Below, one piece after another: positions 1 through 10,811 of a DNA stretch of 64,000 bases (position 1 is its first letter; each line of letters starts with the position of its first letter). Made by a program: the position numbers and the translations under genes. The stretch spans positions 2,976,001-3,040,000 of the forward strand of contig RQOL01000729.1 in NCBI GenBank assembly GCA_013076295.1, in the 5' to 3' direction. This DNA comes from Sanderia malayensis (taxonomy: Eukaryota > Cnidaria > Scyphozoa > Semaeostomeae > Pelagiidae). The notes under the pieces are model-generated. The model was given only the letters and a program-made list of their open reading frames with translations. It was not told the origin of the DNA and did not search any database.

Positions 1-404
1 TTTATATATTTCTCCATAGTCCAAATTATTTGTTTACATGAAAACTTGAGTATAATTCTGTCCAATAAGTTAATCATTGAAACATGTTTAATGTCTAAAT
101 ATTTTTATGCAAATTTTCTTGCTTAGGCCTTGGGCCACTAATAAATGCCATTTTGAGTTCAACTCTCCTGGCTACGGTGTGTTTTATGTGGAAAGGAGCC
201 ATAAACATAATGTTGAGATTAAAATGTACCAAAAAGGATAGCAAACATAGCTTATACTATATCACAAAACCAATTTAGAAGTATGAAAAATTGTTAGCAT
301 ATCTTGTTTAACAACCTTAAATATTATATTCAATTCAATACATCCAAAAGAGATATTCTAAACAATATTTGCGGTGAAGCAAAAACTATTAAAAGAAATA
401 TTAC

Positions 405-1985
405 CTTCAAGCTTGCCTCCTTGAACTGCATTTCTGCAGCAGCTTGCTTAGTTTTTGCATCAATAACCATCTTATTTGCTTCCTAGTAAAAACATGCTTG
501 ACAAAATCAAAACCTTTTGCTCAAATTTAAAAAAATTAGTGAAAATCAAATCATAGTAAGCTGGCAAAATAAAATCATGGTAAAGCTTTAAAAAACCTGA
601 TAGAATAATGCACTAACCTCAAATAATGAAGCAGTCAACTCCTCAACCTCATTGTCAAGATCATCTCTAACGCGTGACAGTTTTTTGCACTGATCATCTT
701 TCAACTTTAACTCCTGTAAAAAAATACCTCAGTCTTAGTTTCAGACATATTTGGTTTCTAAAAATATTAGAAAAGGATAAGAAAACAAGAAGAACATGAA
801 TCTAGTCCTTAGGTATGATGCATGATGGGAAACTTAAGTTGATGAACACATTAACTTGAGTTTCCCAGAAGAACGTGGACGTTGTTACAGAAGCATATCA
901 AAAAGTAAGTTCACAACAATGCAAGATTGTGTCAGATGCCACACTCAAAGCTCTGCATAAAATGTTCTTGTTATCAAATTGTTCCAAACTTTATAACAAG
1001 ATCAGTGGCCTGCAAATAGCCTTGATTTAAATTGATTATTTCACTCTTGCCTCTTGCCTGATAACAACATTTTTATTGTAGTAATTACCGGTTTTCTCAA
1101 GGAACATAAAATGGTTGGCTGATAATACATACATGGACAGAATTATTATTAAAGTCTACACAACAGTAAGGATGAAACATTGAGTGCTTTTGATACTTTT
1201 GATAACTTTTTTTACCTACTCTTCTCTTCAAAAATGTCATTTCACAAGTTGTCAGATGCCATTGCTGTTATAACTATTTTTACCTGGTGTGCACGTTCCA
1301 ATTCTGAATGAAGTTTAAGAAAAGCCTCTTCTCTCCTTCTTAGTCTTTCTTCCTTGTTACCATCAACATCATCTTGATGCGTTAAAGATCTGTATAGAAA
1401 TATATCAAGGTACTAGGAATATCATGGTTATACCTTTGGGGTAGAATAGGTATATTTTCATGATACAAAATTGGTAGAGGGGATCATTTAACTCGTTTTT
1501 CAATCAATGTCGACAATAATTAGGTATATTAATAGAGTATAAAAAAGAATACTTTCTTGTGGCAAGCAAAACATTTTTTAAAGAGCAGAAAGCGGATATA
1601 TAAACAAAACAAACCCAAAATCAAAGCTTTGTGTTAGGGAAATTGAATTTGTCCTGGACAGATCATTTGCATCATTTACACCAGAGAGAGTATCATTTGC
1701 ATCTGAAGACTTGCCCAATGGACTTGGCCTGGGACCGTGTCCAAAAGACATAGGCCTATTGGCTTTAGCCGTTAATTGATTAGGATCCTCAACAGTGGTA
1801 TTTCGGGTTTGAGCGCGTGCCCTTCTGCATTGAGATAAATTACTGTGAGTTCTTTTGAAAGTCACCACATCAGAATCGCTTAACCTTCTTGTTAATTCTG
1901 AGTTGCAATTTTGGCTTGGCCGAGATTCGCTGTCGAATGGGTCAGATGACTTACTACAAGATGATACAGAGAAAGGTTGTGCCAT
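405..1985 (-). CDS. RAB3IP: Rabin8/RAB3IP-like Rab GEF, first four coding exons (3' end outside window)
   Basis: Four minus-strand exons can be placed by GT/AG borders: 1985-1615 (ATG start, phase 2 end), 1389-1284, 713-618 and 482-405. All join in one frame. Exon 1 encodes a Ser/Thr/Asn-rich N terminus of about 124 residues. Exons 2-4 encode a charged coiled coil that carries the Sec2-type GEF signature, including [15 protein letters not shown] and [17 protein letters not shown], which closely follow the vertebrate Rabin8 Sec2 domain. Family members activate Rab8 and drive vesicle traffic to cilia and the plasma membrane. The rest of the Sec2 domain and the C terminus would lie beyond position 1. 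The exon structure and conservation show this is the resident host gene. RAB3IP and RAB3IL1 are not separated here, since invertebrates usually have one ancestral copy. Confidence 0.85.
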
Positions 1986-2033
1986 TTTGATTTTATTCCC
2001 GTCCCGAAAAGTGTTCTTTTCGACTTGTAGGCC

Positions 2034-2720
2034 ATTTCTAAAACACGGAACAGGGAAAGAAACAGCTTGACGGAACGGAACAAGAAATTTACTAAAACAC
2101 TACTAAACACTAAGCAAAAATGAATCACGAAATATATAAAGTAAAAGCTGTGGAAAAAGATCTAAAACTTGAACACTTTTCAAATTTTACTTTTCGCAGA
2201 TCTCTGTGGCAGCAGGCAGGGAACAATTTTTGTTGGGACAAGCAAATCGGACTCTTGAAAGAAGGATGCCTTCGCTTGACACAGTTTACATCAAAATGAT
2301 AACATGTGTAAACATTAGCGCCTGATGATGTCGCTGGGGATGAATTAAGCACTTCTTCATTTGCTATACTTAATACAGTACATAGTATTATGACTAACAA
2401 AGCTAACAAGACGACAGGTATGTGTTGTTCATGCGACTACACCGAAGAAGACAGAATATACAAGTGCGAAGATTAACACATATATTTAAAAAATCTCATT
2501 TCGTCTTTTAGTTAATCGTTCCGTGTCTTAATAAATTTTGTTTCGCCTTTTGATAAAACCGTTCTGTATTTTTTAGTTTTTTGTTAGAAGTAGTCTTTGG
2601 GCTGGCAGGCCGGGAGGTTGGGTGTCGGCCACTTCTAAAACATGGAAAGCGAACGAGGTGCGGAAATGGAAATTTAAACAAAACGAAACAACAAATTACT
2701 AAACACGTAACCAAGTGCTG
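2034..2720. repeat. Degenerate direct repeat upstream of RAB3IP
   Basis: The stretch around 2034-2110 (ggccatttctaaaacacgga, then attactaaacac-type sequence) recurs with changes around 2627-2720. This points to a partial tandem duplication of the 5' flank of the host gene. Between and beyond the copies, 2508-2993 has minus-strand open frames ending at a good splice-donor match (GAG|GTGAGTTC near 2816). This could be an alternative first exon, but there is no protein similarity to support it. Confidence 0.35.
2125..2409 (-). CDS. Hypothetical small Cys-containing ORF or exon
   Basis: An open frame of 94 codons begins with a strongly hydrophobic stretch (LALLVIILCTVLSIA) resembling a secretion signal. 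It is followed by a segment with seven scattered cysteines, including one CC pair. No in-frame ATG precedes the hydrophobic stretch (an in-frame TAG lies just upstream), so it would need a non-ATG start or an upstream splice acceptor. It sits just 5' of the RAB3IP start on the same strand. I do not recognise a family, and it may be fortuitous. Confidence 0.2.
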   Translation of the reverse strand: MLALLVIILCTVLSIANEEVLNSSPATSSGANVYTCYHFDVNCVKRRHPSFKSPICLSQQKLFPACCHRDLRKVKFEKCSSFRSFSTAFTLYIS

Positions 2721-2999
2721 ATAGGCCAAACGAAATCTAAAAAATATGCAACACCGCTTTACCAAAAAGTAAAATGAAGCATACTGAAATACGGGACGGA
2801 TTACTATTTAAGAACTCACCTCGAGGACACAAATTGACAAAAATGTATTGGGAAGATCCCCACGTGCTCGCTCCAAGCTCGCTTCTTTGATTAAAAACAA
2901 CAGCAGGGATGGCTCCAGACGGAGAAAACAGACGCAAATACGTAGGTTATATGTATTTGTTGGGGTAATATTGAAAAGATTACCATGATTCATTTTAAA

Positions 3000-4920
3000 A
3001 GAAAGATTGAAATTGTCCTCTTCATCGGATCTTCATTAAGCTCCAATCTATCATTTCTCATTTCTTTCATTACAATCCTTAAAGGGGAACTGAAATGAAT
3101 TTTCTTTATTTATCGTTGGAATTTATTGAAAAGAGGTTAAGTCATTTTTTTGACAATTTTTTGAAACCCGCAAGTTTGAATAAATCGGCGTCAAAGTGCC
3201 AAAATTGGACAATTATATTTAGCCAACTTTGAGATTGGGATAGTTGGTCGTGATGTCGCAATATTTGCAATTTGAATTCTGGTTTCCTTGAGAACACCGC
3301 ATTGCACTTATGTGGGTCTCAGAAGTTTGGTGAAGAAGGAAGATAATATAATTTTTTTGGTATCCAATAAATTATCATCTGAAGAAGGAAGTATGTGTAT
3401 ATATTCGACATGTAAAAACATATTTATTTGAGTCTCTGACAAACAGCTGTGATACGAGTAGTGAAGAAGATGTTGTGAAAGACCACGGCGGTCTATCTCC
3501 TGTTGTACGAGTGAGAGATCGTTACAAACACAGAGCAGATGTTAAATCGTGGGGAGTTTACCTGTGTGTGACAAAAATATCCGTAATTCAATACGGCCCT
3601 ATACACAAACTAAAACTTTCAACTATAAAATTATTTGTCCCTTTTTGCCTTTGTGTGCATGTGCCAAGGCAAGTGCAAGTGTGTGCAGAGAGTCTTAAGG
3701 AAGCTATATCTTGTGGCTTGCTGTTCCCCCCAAGTTGACCCGTGAGCCTTCTTATGTAGCAATAAGCTACAAAGTGTTTGGAGCACAGCAGAGTGCAGGA
3801 TCCACATAAGTGGCTGAGTTAAAATTTAATCTTTTTCTAGGCGAAAGCAGTCCATCTTTAGATTAATTTAGATTTTTTATAAATTGGTGCATGCTAATTC
3901 CATATGTATGACTATTATTGATCTAGCTCTTATTACCCGGTGCCCCAGCCACACAGCTTAGACCACCAGGGGCTTTAGCCCTAAGCATAATTTCCAACCT
4001 TCAAATGGCCAACTTTTCTACATTAAACACTTAACTAAAACTACCCAATGTAAGCTACGCTTGGCTCTTCAAAACGTTTAGAAAGATCAGGAGTGGGTCT
4101 TTAAATCCTAAGAAACTTTACAGATCTCTAGTTCAATATTTGTAGCTACTGTCATATTAATATCATGGCTATAAATATATATTTTGAGATAATTTTTTGT
4201 CTTTCTGTTATGTTCTTCATGCAGATGTTATTGTATTGAGTCTGAAAGCTGGGCTGAAAGAATCTTTCTTATAAACAATTGTGTAGAATGTTACCAGAAT
4301 GTAAGTGTGTGAATGTCATTGTATTTTACATGTTGGGTCAGAGGGTGCTGTTGTCAAAAGTTGAGGAATATTTTTCAAAAATATGTAACAGTGAAAAAAT
4401 ATTTCTGAGAAGAAATAGGTAGCCATAAGTAGTCTCATCTGGCAATTATGAAGTGAAGTTGTTGCGCAATTTTATGCTGAAATTTACTTGAAACATGTGA
4501 ATGCTGATATTTTTTTCAGGCGATTGAAACCTTGTTTTAGAAAACCAACTTGTCAAAGGAATGTCTTTACATAATTATTATGGTTTACACATATATAAGT
4601 TTCTATAAGATCATTTTATTTGAAATTTTCATTCGTTTTAGTCAATATGGATGCCCAATACATTAGAAGGTTCAGTCGTTCAAATAATTTCCGTAAATAA
4701 TTGGACGTCATGAATTCGACGTCAATAAACCTTCCTGGTGCCACTTTTTGACTGAAAAAAATTCGTCACGTTTGCCCCGTATCTCGCTAAATATAGCTCC
4801 AATTTTCAAAAAACTTTCGGCGATTTTCAAATCCAATTTTCAAAAAACTCTGATTTCGGCGTAACTCAATACGCTCTTTCAAACTATAAGAAGTTCAACA
4901 ATGGTTTCAATTCCCCTTTA
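3000..4920. other. Non-coding stretch
   Basis: About 1.9 kb with no supportable gene. Composition is AT-rich with scattered short open frames on both strands and no recognisable protein similarity or long repeat structure. A plus-strand open frame at 3475-3738 shows no recognisable motif and was not accepted as a gene. Confidence 0.5.
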
Positions 4921-5516
4921 ATGAAAAATTCACCAAGAATCGCAACAAAACATAGGCGCCGACTTTTACTTTTCCCAGGGGGGGGCTCAAAATTTAAAAA
5001 AAAATTAGGGAAAAAAGGGTAGAAAAATTCCCTGTCACTTGTAATAACGTACAATATACACATGTATTAATGTATAATAACAAACAAAACGTTGCAATAA
5101 AACAGATATAACACCATGGTCTACAGTATCATTAGTTCAATTCTTTGATTAGTGTTTTTTCAATAAAAGAAACGTGTTTTTCAGATCCCAAACAAAATTC
5201 CCAGGGGGGGCTGAGCCCCCCATAGAAAATTCCTGCGGGGCTTGAGCTCCCAAGCCCCCACGTAGTCGGCGCCTATGCAACAAAATCCAAGAAAGGGATG
5301 GATGAGGCAATGATCGATGATTATGTGAGAAATGCAGATGCGAATGCAGCATTCGTAATAGAAGAAATGAACAGAACTGATGAGAAACAAAGTGAAGTAA
5401 AAAATTTGTTAGACGATGTACTTCTACCACTTCAAACGGAAGTAACAGCAAATGTATTCGACGATTTTAACATCGATGGATTAGCGTTTGCTAACGAACT
5501 TGTGAACGATTATTAG
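4921..5516 (+). pseudogene. Small acidic ORF split by a MITE
   Basis: The ATG at 4921 opens a frame that is interrupted after ten codons by the 327-bp repeat at 4951-5277 and resumes at 5286 in the same frame, ending with TAG at 5514-5516. Without the insert and one copy of the 8-bp duplication it would encode 86 residues. The C-terminal half is acidic and helix-prone (many D, E, N, L). No family is recognised. It is the first of several AT-rich plus-strand ORFs running to about 17.7 kb and probably belongs to the same decayed element. Confidence 0.5.
4951..5277. mobile_element. MITE with CATAGGCGCCGAC inverted ends and 8-bp duplication
   Basis: The 327-bp element begins cataggcgccgac and ends gtcggcgcctatg, a perfect 13-bp inverted repeat. 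It is flanked by identical caacaaaa copies (4943-4950 and 5278-5285). G- and C-runs next to the ends make a second imperfect inverted match. An 8-bp duplication fits hAT-type transposition. There is no coding capacity, so it is non-autonomous. Confidence 0.85.
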
Positions 5517-5687
5517 TGAGAAATCGATGACTACTGAGAGAGATCAGATGAAGAAGAAAGGGAAAGGGAAAGGAGCGAGTTTCGCAGATATGATTCGCAA
5601 ACAAAAACGGTCATTGTCAGCCTCATCAGAATCTGATTTAGATTGAACATTTTTAAAATTTTGTAAAGATGTTAAATAGATATATAG

Positions 5688-6419
5688 ATGTATATACGTA
5701 ATGAAGTGATATTATTGATTTGTGAGAGAGAATCGATAAAAGTTTTATTGTTTTCTTTGAGACTTGTTCTACCTGGAGATCAAATGGAATTAGAAGAACA
5801 AGAAATGACAATGTTGAGGAGTATTGATGTAACAGAAAATGAAAAAAGTGATTTGAAATCAACTTTTATTTACCGTAAATGACGAAATTAGCGCCCTCTA
5901 CCAAATAACCGCCCCTGCCGAATAAGCGCCCCCGGGATAAAAGCAATTTTTGTAATAAGCGCCCCTGCTTGAATAAGCGCCCCCTAAACAAATGGGGCGC
6001 TTATTTAAATATAGAAAAAACAACAAATTTTATTGGCAAGATGTATTTCAATATACTTAAAAACAAGAAATTACTTTATAATTGGTCGTTTAATGATCTT
6101 GGCATCCTCCTCGTTTAATGAGCAAAACAGATGTTGATCCGTTTGAAATTGGGAAAAACAATGTTGCAATATGTTGCAATAGTCAAAAATGAACTGGAAG
6201 ACAACCGGAAATAAATTTTCTCCCTTACATTGTTTGAGGAAAAATTAATAAGCGCCCCTGCTGAATTAACCGCCCCCGCTGAATTATCGCCCCCTCTAAA
6301 AGTTTAATTTTTAAATAAGCGCCCGGGCGCTAATTTCGTCATTTACGGTAATTAAAACCTGTAGAGAATATGTAACGCGAATAGATAGTCAGATGAAAAA
6401 AAAAACACAAGTTTTATAA
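5688..6419 (+). pseudogene. Hypothetical ORF interrupted by a second MITE
   Basis: An open frame runs from 5688 to the repeat at 5871 and continues in the same frame after the repeat (from 6354) to TAA at 6417-6419. Its stop overlaps the ATG of the next ORF (TAATG). The sequence is rich in K, E and T with one moderately hydrophobic stretch near the start. No family is recognised. The stop/start overlap suggests the two ORFs were once one reading unit broken by an indel, or compactly packed viral genes. Confidence 0.4.
5871..6350. mobile_element. MITE with TACCGTAAATGACGAAATTAGCGCC ends
   Basis: A 480-bp non-autonomous element. Its first 25 bases (taccgtaaatgacgaaatta, then gcgcc) are the reverse complement of its last 25. 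Internal sequence repeats the motif 'ataagcgccc' several times near both ends. Flanks carry ATT on both sides (5868-5870 and 6351-6353), consistent with a 3-bp duplication; a TA duplication with slightly shorter ends is equally possible. Confidence 0.8.
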
Positions 6420-6724
6420 TGAATAAATGTATTTCATCGAAATTTTCACAATGTGATCCTGTGACTATATGTCATAATGAAGTTGTATATTACTGTAAGC
6501 CAGACAACATTGAAATAGAACTGCAAAAACTTCCTGATAATCAGAAAAACATGGAAGCGAACGAGTTTATAAACAGATTGCTATGGATTCATTCGTTTGC
6601 TGATGGAAATGCAAGATTAGCAAAATTATTATATTATTTTTTAACGGGTGATTTGAAAGTATGGGAAAATCAAGATAGGTTTATAAAGAAATGTAGAAAA
6701 TCAAAAAGAGAAATGATTGATTGA
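6419..6724 (+). CDS. Fic-domain-like ORF with altered active-site loop
   Basis: 101 codons from ATG 6419 to TGA. Residues 58-69 read HSFADGNARLAK, which matches the Fic/Doc core HPFx(D/E)GN(G)RxxR at the catalytic His, the Phe, the acidic residue, GN and the central Arg. Pro is replaced by Ser, the second Gly by Ala, and the final Arg by Lys. A helix-forming stretch (NEFINRLLWI) precedes the motif, as expected for the Fic fold. Known Fic enzymes transfer AMP or other groups from nucleotides to protein hydroxyls. At 101 residues this is only the central part of a Fic domain, so it may be a fragment. It lies in the AT-rich ORF cluster on the same strand as its neighbours. Confidence 0.5.
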   Translation: MNKCISSKFSQCDPVTICHNEVVYYCKPDNIEIELQKLPDNQKNMEANEFINRLLWIHSFADGNARLAKLLYYFLTGDLKVWENQDRFIKKCRKSKREMID

Positions 6725-7440
6725 TTGACAGGTGGCAAATGTCATGAACAAATGTGAGTGAGACTCATAATCAGCTCAGTTCATATGATGTGGGCAGAAT
6801 CATTTATAATCAAAGGAACCTTGAGCTGACTCGCGACAGATGGCTTTTATTTCACTGTATTATCCAGAGAGTGAAGAAAGTAAGATCAAATTAAAGTCAA
6901 ACTTGCGAGCCTAAAAGTTGAGCATGAGCAAAACTGAATACCCTGGATTTAATTTTGAGGATTGTACGCAGCAAATTCAAAAAACATTTATTTTGAGACC
7001 ACTCAAGCAAACATTTTGACTTCAGTTTTCGATCTTGTTTCATCTTTCATTTTCCAAAACAAAAATGAAATACTATAATTCTTGTAATAGTTGCACAAGC
7101 ATACAGCTAGAAAACTTTGTTCTTTTCACCTGATGCTTCCAACAACGAGTCAAAAATGCTCCCCATCTCCGTGCGTGATCGTGCTCGTGGTCCCGCCCTG
7201 CCACAGCGTGTCCAGCATCTAGTATGGTACGTCAAGTTGTTTGTTGTTTCAACAAGTTTACATTTTATCCAATGAAAAACTTGCAAAGTGATATCATACT
7301 TGATAACCTCACTTCAAATCAGAAGTGAACGTTTGAATCTGAGGCACATACCTTATATGGGCAAAGTAAACAGAAACACAGACAGAACTCAACATTTTTC
7401 CCCACTCACTAACATCTACTCGCTTGCGCATGCGCTTCGC
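6725..7440. other. Non-coding spacer
   Basis: About 700 bp without a convincing gene. The phrase cgagtcaaaaatg occurs at about 7146 and again at about 7443, suggesting that roughly 300 bp in between was inserted or duplicated. Nothing else stands out. Confidence 0.35.
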
Positions 7441-7449
7441 GAGTCAAAA

Positions 7450-7740
7450 ATGAACGGATCACCAGCATACGCTGTAATTCGTAAAAATAAAAACTATACA
7501 AGTGTGAAGAGATTAAAACAAGTGTTTGGAGTATTTGGAGGAATGCTTGAGACATTTCCAAGTGAATCTAGAAGTAGATTCGCGATATATGATGGAAAAC
7601 AACGAGTAGATTTGCAGAACCCGGAAGCACAGAGCGAAAATGGAGTTGAAGGAGAAATGAGTTGGGTAGGAATAAAGCGACCAGAAACAACTGAAGATGA
7701 GGGTTGTTTTGGAACATTTATGTTAGACGTTAAAAGATGA
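7450..7740 (+). CDS. Hypothetical protein, possibly frame-broken near its 3' end
   Basis: The ATG at 7450 is preferred because upstream in-frame sequence (from 7288) is low quality. The 96-codon product is mixed charged with a Gly/Phe-containing segment near residues 27-35. After the stop at 7740 another frame continues sensibly (FIGVFIEQREKITLNN, then KWTKPWVMDLPI) to about 7890, so the true ORF was probably longer and lost its frame. No family is recognised. It belongs to the plus-strand AT-rich cluster. Confidence 0.4.
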   Translation: MNGSPAYAVIRKNKNYTSVKRLKQVFGVFGGMLETFPSESRSRFAIYDGKQRVDLQNPEAQSENGVEGEMSWVGIKRPETTEDEGCFGTFMLDVKR

Positions 7741-7891
7741 TCGAATGTTTATAGGTGTTTTTATTGAACAACGTGAAAAGATAACGTTGAACAATTCAAC
7801 TGATGATACCATGTATGCGTCAAAATGGACGAAACCGTGGGTTATGGATTTACCGATCATCAGCGGTGGACATTGTCAAACAAACGAGAAG

Positions 7892-8331
7892 TAAAGTGTC
7901 AAATAAAAATAGGACAATAGTGTAGTAAGTTGAACTGTCAATGAAAAAGATAGATAATATAAATGGAGCAAAACTGTATATAATGTTAGTTGTGATAAAT
8001 TGCAGATGATAGAAAGGATGGTCGGGGTATTGAAAGCGAATGAGAATCCAGCAAATCAAATGGGTCTTGAAGAATGTCAAAAACAAATGGAGATAAACGA
8101 GGACAAATTTTGGAATGAACTGACAAATTCTTAAAAAGGAGAATTCTATCTTTGATTTGAACAAGTAGTTACATTTGATATTGCGAAGGATTGGTTTGAC
8201 ATATAAAGTATGATGCAATTCCATTGAAAGAATCATCGAAGACATTAGAAGAGTTAGAAAGCAAAAATCGATATGATTGTAGAAAGATAGTGTATTGCAT
8301 TTTGTAAGAATGGAATATACGGTATAATGAA
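7892..8331. other. Non-coding or decayed stretch
   Basis: Short plus-strand open fragments only. A long minus-strand open frame here is hydrophobic and composed of complements of A-rich codons, so it is judged a shadow. No motif is recognised. Confidence 0.35.
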
Positions 8332-8718
8332 ATGTTAGATTATGAAGATATTGAAAGCGTAATGGAAAACATTCTCAGAAGAGATAAAAGTTATGTCATA
8401 GAAAGATTTAGAGCGTATTATCCAAAAAGAAAACCATTTTATTTTTGGTTTTTTATTTATGATTTTGTAATAAGAGAAATATGTGATCAAGTTATCAGAT
8501 TTGCAACTATGTTACATAATTACCCGAAGGACTTTGATTGTGAATTGGGCGCGATTGGGTTTATGAATAGAGATAGTACAAACAATCTTGAAAATTGTAT
8601 GTATGATATTATACAAGGATGGACGATAAAAGAAAAGATGAGAGCAAGAGTAATACAATTATTAAATATAATTAGTAGATGTGATTTAAAAACGAAGACA
8701 GATAATATGCAGATGTAG
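8332..8718 (+). CDS. Hypothetical helical protein, paralogue A of a three-member set
   Basis: 128 codons from ATG to TAG, almost entirely helix-compatible, with an aromatic stretch (RKPFYFWFFIYDFVI) in the middle. The C-terminal segment ENCMYDIIQGWTIKEKMRAR followed by VIQLLNII resembles the C-termini of ORFs near 15.3 kb (ENAILVLDKFF...VLVKLL) and 17.6 kb (ENCTVILDKIF...ILIKAL). The pattern of two amphipathic helices after a conserved E-N-x motif is reminiscent of the last helices of death-fold domains, but I cannot show that by eye. It may be a virus-encoded paralogous family. Confidence 0.4.
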   Translation: MLDYEDIESVMENILRRDKSYVIERFRAYYPKRKPFYFWFFIYDFVIREICDQVIRFATMLHNYPKDFDCELGAIGFMNRDSTNNLENCMYDIIQGWTIKEKMRARVIQLLNIISRCDLKTKTDNMQM

Positions 8719-8951
8719 CTACTATGAAAAAGTGAAATATGTGAAGTATTGATGTAGAATGAAATGATGGAAAAATAAAAAAAATGAGTATTTATTTCTG
8801 AGAGAAACTATATAAAAGAAAGACAACATGTACAAATGGAATAATGTAATCATGCCGATGATGAAAAATTAAAGGAAGAAACGAGAAGTTTTAAAAGCGA
8901 AGGGATGATGAATGAGAAACATTTTCAACAAAAGAAAAAGAGACAGTATGT

Positions 8952-9146
8952 TTGGTGTTACCATTTGAACTGACGAAGTATGCGCTTGATATTATCAATA
9001 AAGAAAGTAAACGTAAAATTAAAGTTCAACTTAGTGATTCATGTTTCAAGTATCAACTTGATTTTCAAAATTTTATGAGTAAATTTTCGATGTTTATGCA
9101 TGAAAAAGAATTAATAGAACTAACAATTATCAGAAAATGCAGATAA
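8952..9146 (+). CDS. Hypothetical short ORF
   Basis: 64 residues, Lys/Leu/Phe-rich. The first codon is not ATG (gtttggtgttaccatt region), so the true start is unclear. It lies between two other plus-strand ORFs of similar AT-rich codon use. No family is recognised. It may be a fragment of a longer decayed gene. Confidence 0.25.
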   Translation: MVLPFELTKYALDIINKESKRKIKVQLSDSCFKYQLDFQNFMSKFSMFMHEKELIELTIIRKCR

Positions 9147-9432
9147 GATAAGTTTAAGTTTGTATTGTACAAAAATGTTTTACCCAGCAAATGTAAAATT
9201 CAGTAAAATAAAGTATTTTTTTTAAAATACCGATTTTGAACTTGTGGCAACAAATGATATATTAAAAAAAGCAAATAATGTTCGATATTTTACCAATTAT
9301 AAAATATTGCAAGAGGAAATTAATGAAAGAAATGAACTGGATAAAAATTAAAAAATTGAACTAGTAGATTTATTAGTAATTCGTTCAGCTAGTATTTGAA
9401 TTGCGAACGATCAAAGTCTACCGCGGGCTAAT

Positions 9433-9693
9433 ATGCAAAGAGATGAAACAGACAATAAACGGAATATGTTGGTTAAAAAAATAGGAAATATTAATGCAAT
9501 ATTGAATAGAAATTATTTGGATGCAGAAAGAAAACAAGTGATGAGAATTGTGAAAGAAGTTGTATATGCGTATACAATTCCAGATAGAACAATAATAGAT
9601 GAAATGTTTGATCATGAAAAGATAGAAAAGATAGATGATATGTTTGATAATATGGAATCTACAACTTTTTTGACGAAAATGATGAAATACTAA
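9433..9693 (+). CDS. Hypothetical charged helical ORF
   Basis: 86 codons starting at ATG (MQRDETDNKR) and ending with TAA. The composition is high in D, E, K, I and M, predicting an all-helical protein. No recognisable motif. Spacing and strand match the neighbouring AT-rich ORFs, so it is probably part of the same element. Confidence 0.35.
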   Translation: MQRDETDNKRNMLVKKIGNINAILNRNYLDAERKQVMRIVKEVVYAYTIPDRTIIDEMFDHEKIEKIDDMFDNMESTTFLTKMMKY

Positions 9694-10020
9694 ATGACTT
9701 ACAACAAAATACATTAAGGAAAAGACAATGTATAATGGTGAATCATTGGATGATTTAGCATCGTTTTTGAATGAGACAAAGAAATTGAAAATCAGATTTG
9801 AATGAGTAAAAGATGATGTTGATTAACATGTCAATCATTTGATGTTAAATGTAAGAGAAGGGGGTAGGAAAAGTCAAACACAAAATTCACCATGTCAGTG
9901 AGAATATATTATAAATCACAAGAAGAGGAAAGTAAAGTAAGAGAGGCAATCAAAGTATATCAACTACTCTTGGATGTTCTAGCTCTGATGATATTTGACA
10001 GAAAAAGATATAGTGAATGA

Positions 10021-10380
10021 ATGAATATCTTAGTTGAACAAAAATTGGAAAATGAGAGTAACGTGACTCCGCGTAAAGAAATATATCAAATATTTTTTCA
10101 AAATATTCAACAAAGATTTCTAGAGGGACTCCAAAACCATGTTTTATATTTTGGAAAATGGTTCGAAGAAAAATTCCCTTATCTAAACAGCAGGTGGATT
10201 ATTTCAAAGAGTGTGTATATGTGGAAGCGAGAGAAGTGGAAAGGTGAATCCAATAACGCCAACATTTGTTACAGTAGATGATGGAGGATTGTTAACTATG
10301 CATTATTATTTGACTAATAAAACATATTGTTCAAAATCAGTGGTGATGTTGAATGACTTAGGAACTCAAACAACACTTTA
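10021..10380 (+). pseudogene. Hypothetical ORF with a frame break
   Basis: The ATG at 10021 opens 86 codons containing an aromatic segment (LYFGKWFEEKFPYLNSRW). Near 10250 sense switches to another plus frame (TPTFVTVDDGGLLTMHYY, then NKTYCSKSVVML), which runs to a stop at about 10380. The two parts probably form one gene broken by an indel. No family is recognised. Confidence 0.35.
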
Positions 10381-10811
10381 ATTTTATCTTGTTTTTTGTA
10401 TAAAGTGTGATTTAAAAATCATGATATAAATGAATTAGATGGTTTGGTATGAAACTTCTATCAAAATGTTAAAAAGGCAATGATATGATATGATATGATT
10501 TTCTTTTTAAAATGTTTTTAAAATGTGCATTTGATCTCACTAGATTTTGTTAGATTGGTCAGATAAAACAAAAGTCCTTGCCAAGTTTTATTTACGACCG
10601 GAAACCTTGTGGCGAATCAAGCAGTGAAACCCATGAAATCATCTCTCGAAACGTGATCAATCATAGCGGGGATGACCACTCTATAGTCAAGGGTCATTTT
10701 TGATTTTCCATACTTAAGGGTCATACTTGTGGTCCTGGGTCCTGGGTCCTGGGGTATGGTCTTTATGCTATGCCCGTTCGTTGTGACTTGGTGTGATATA
10801 ATTGGAAAGAA

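Noticed and set aside
7850..8245. Hydrophobic minus-strand ORF of 131 codons
   Set aside because: It is the complement of an A/G-rich stretch. The hydrophobicity follows from T-rich codons and it lacks any motif.
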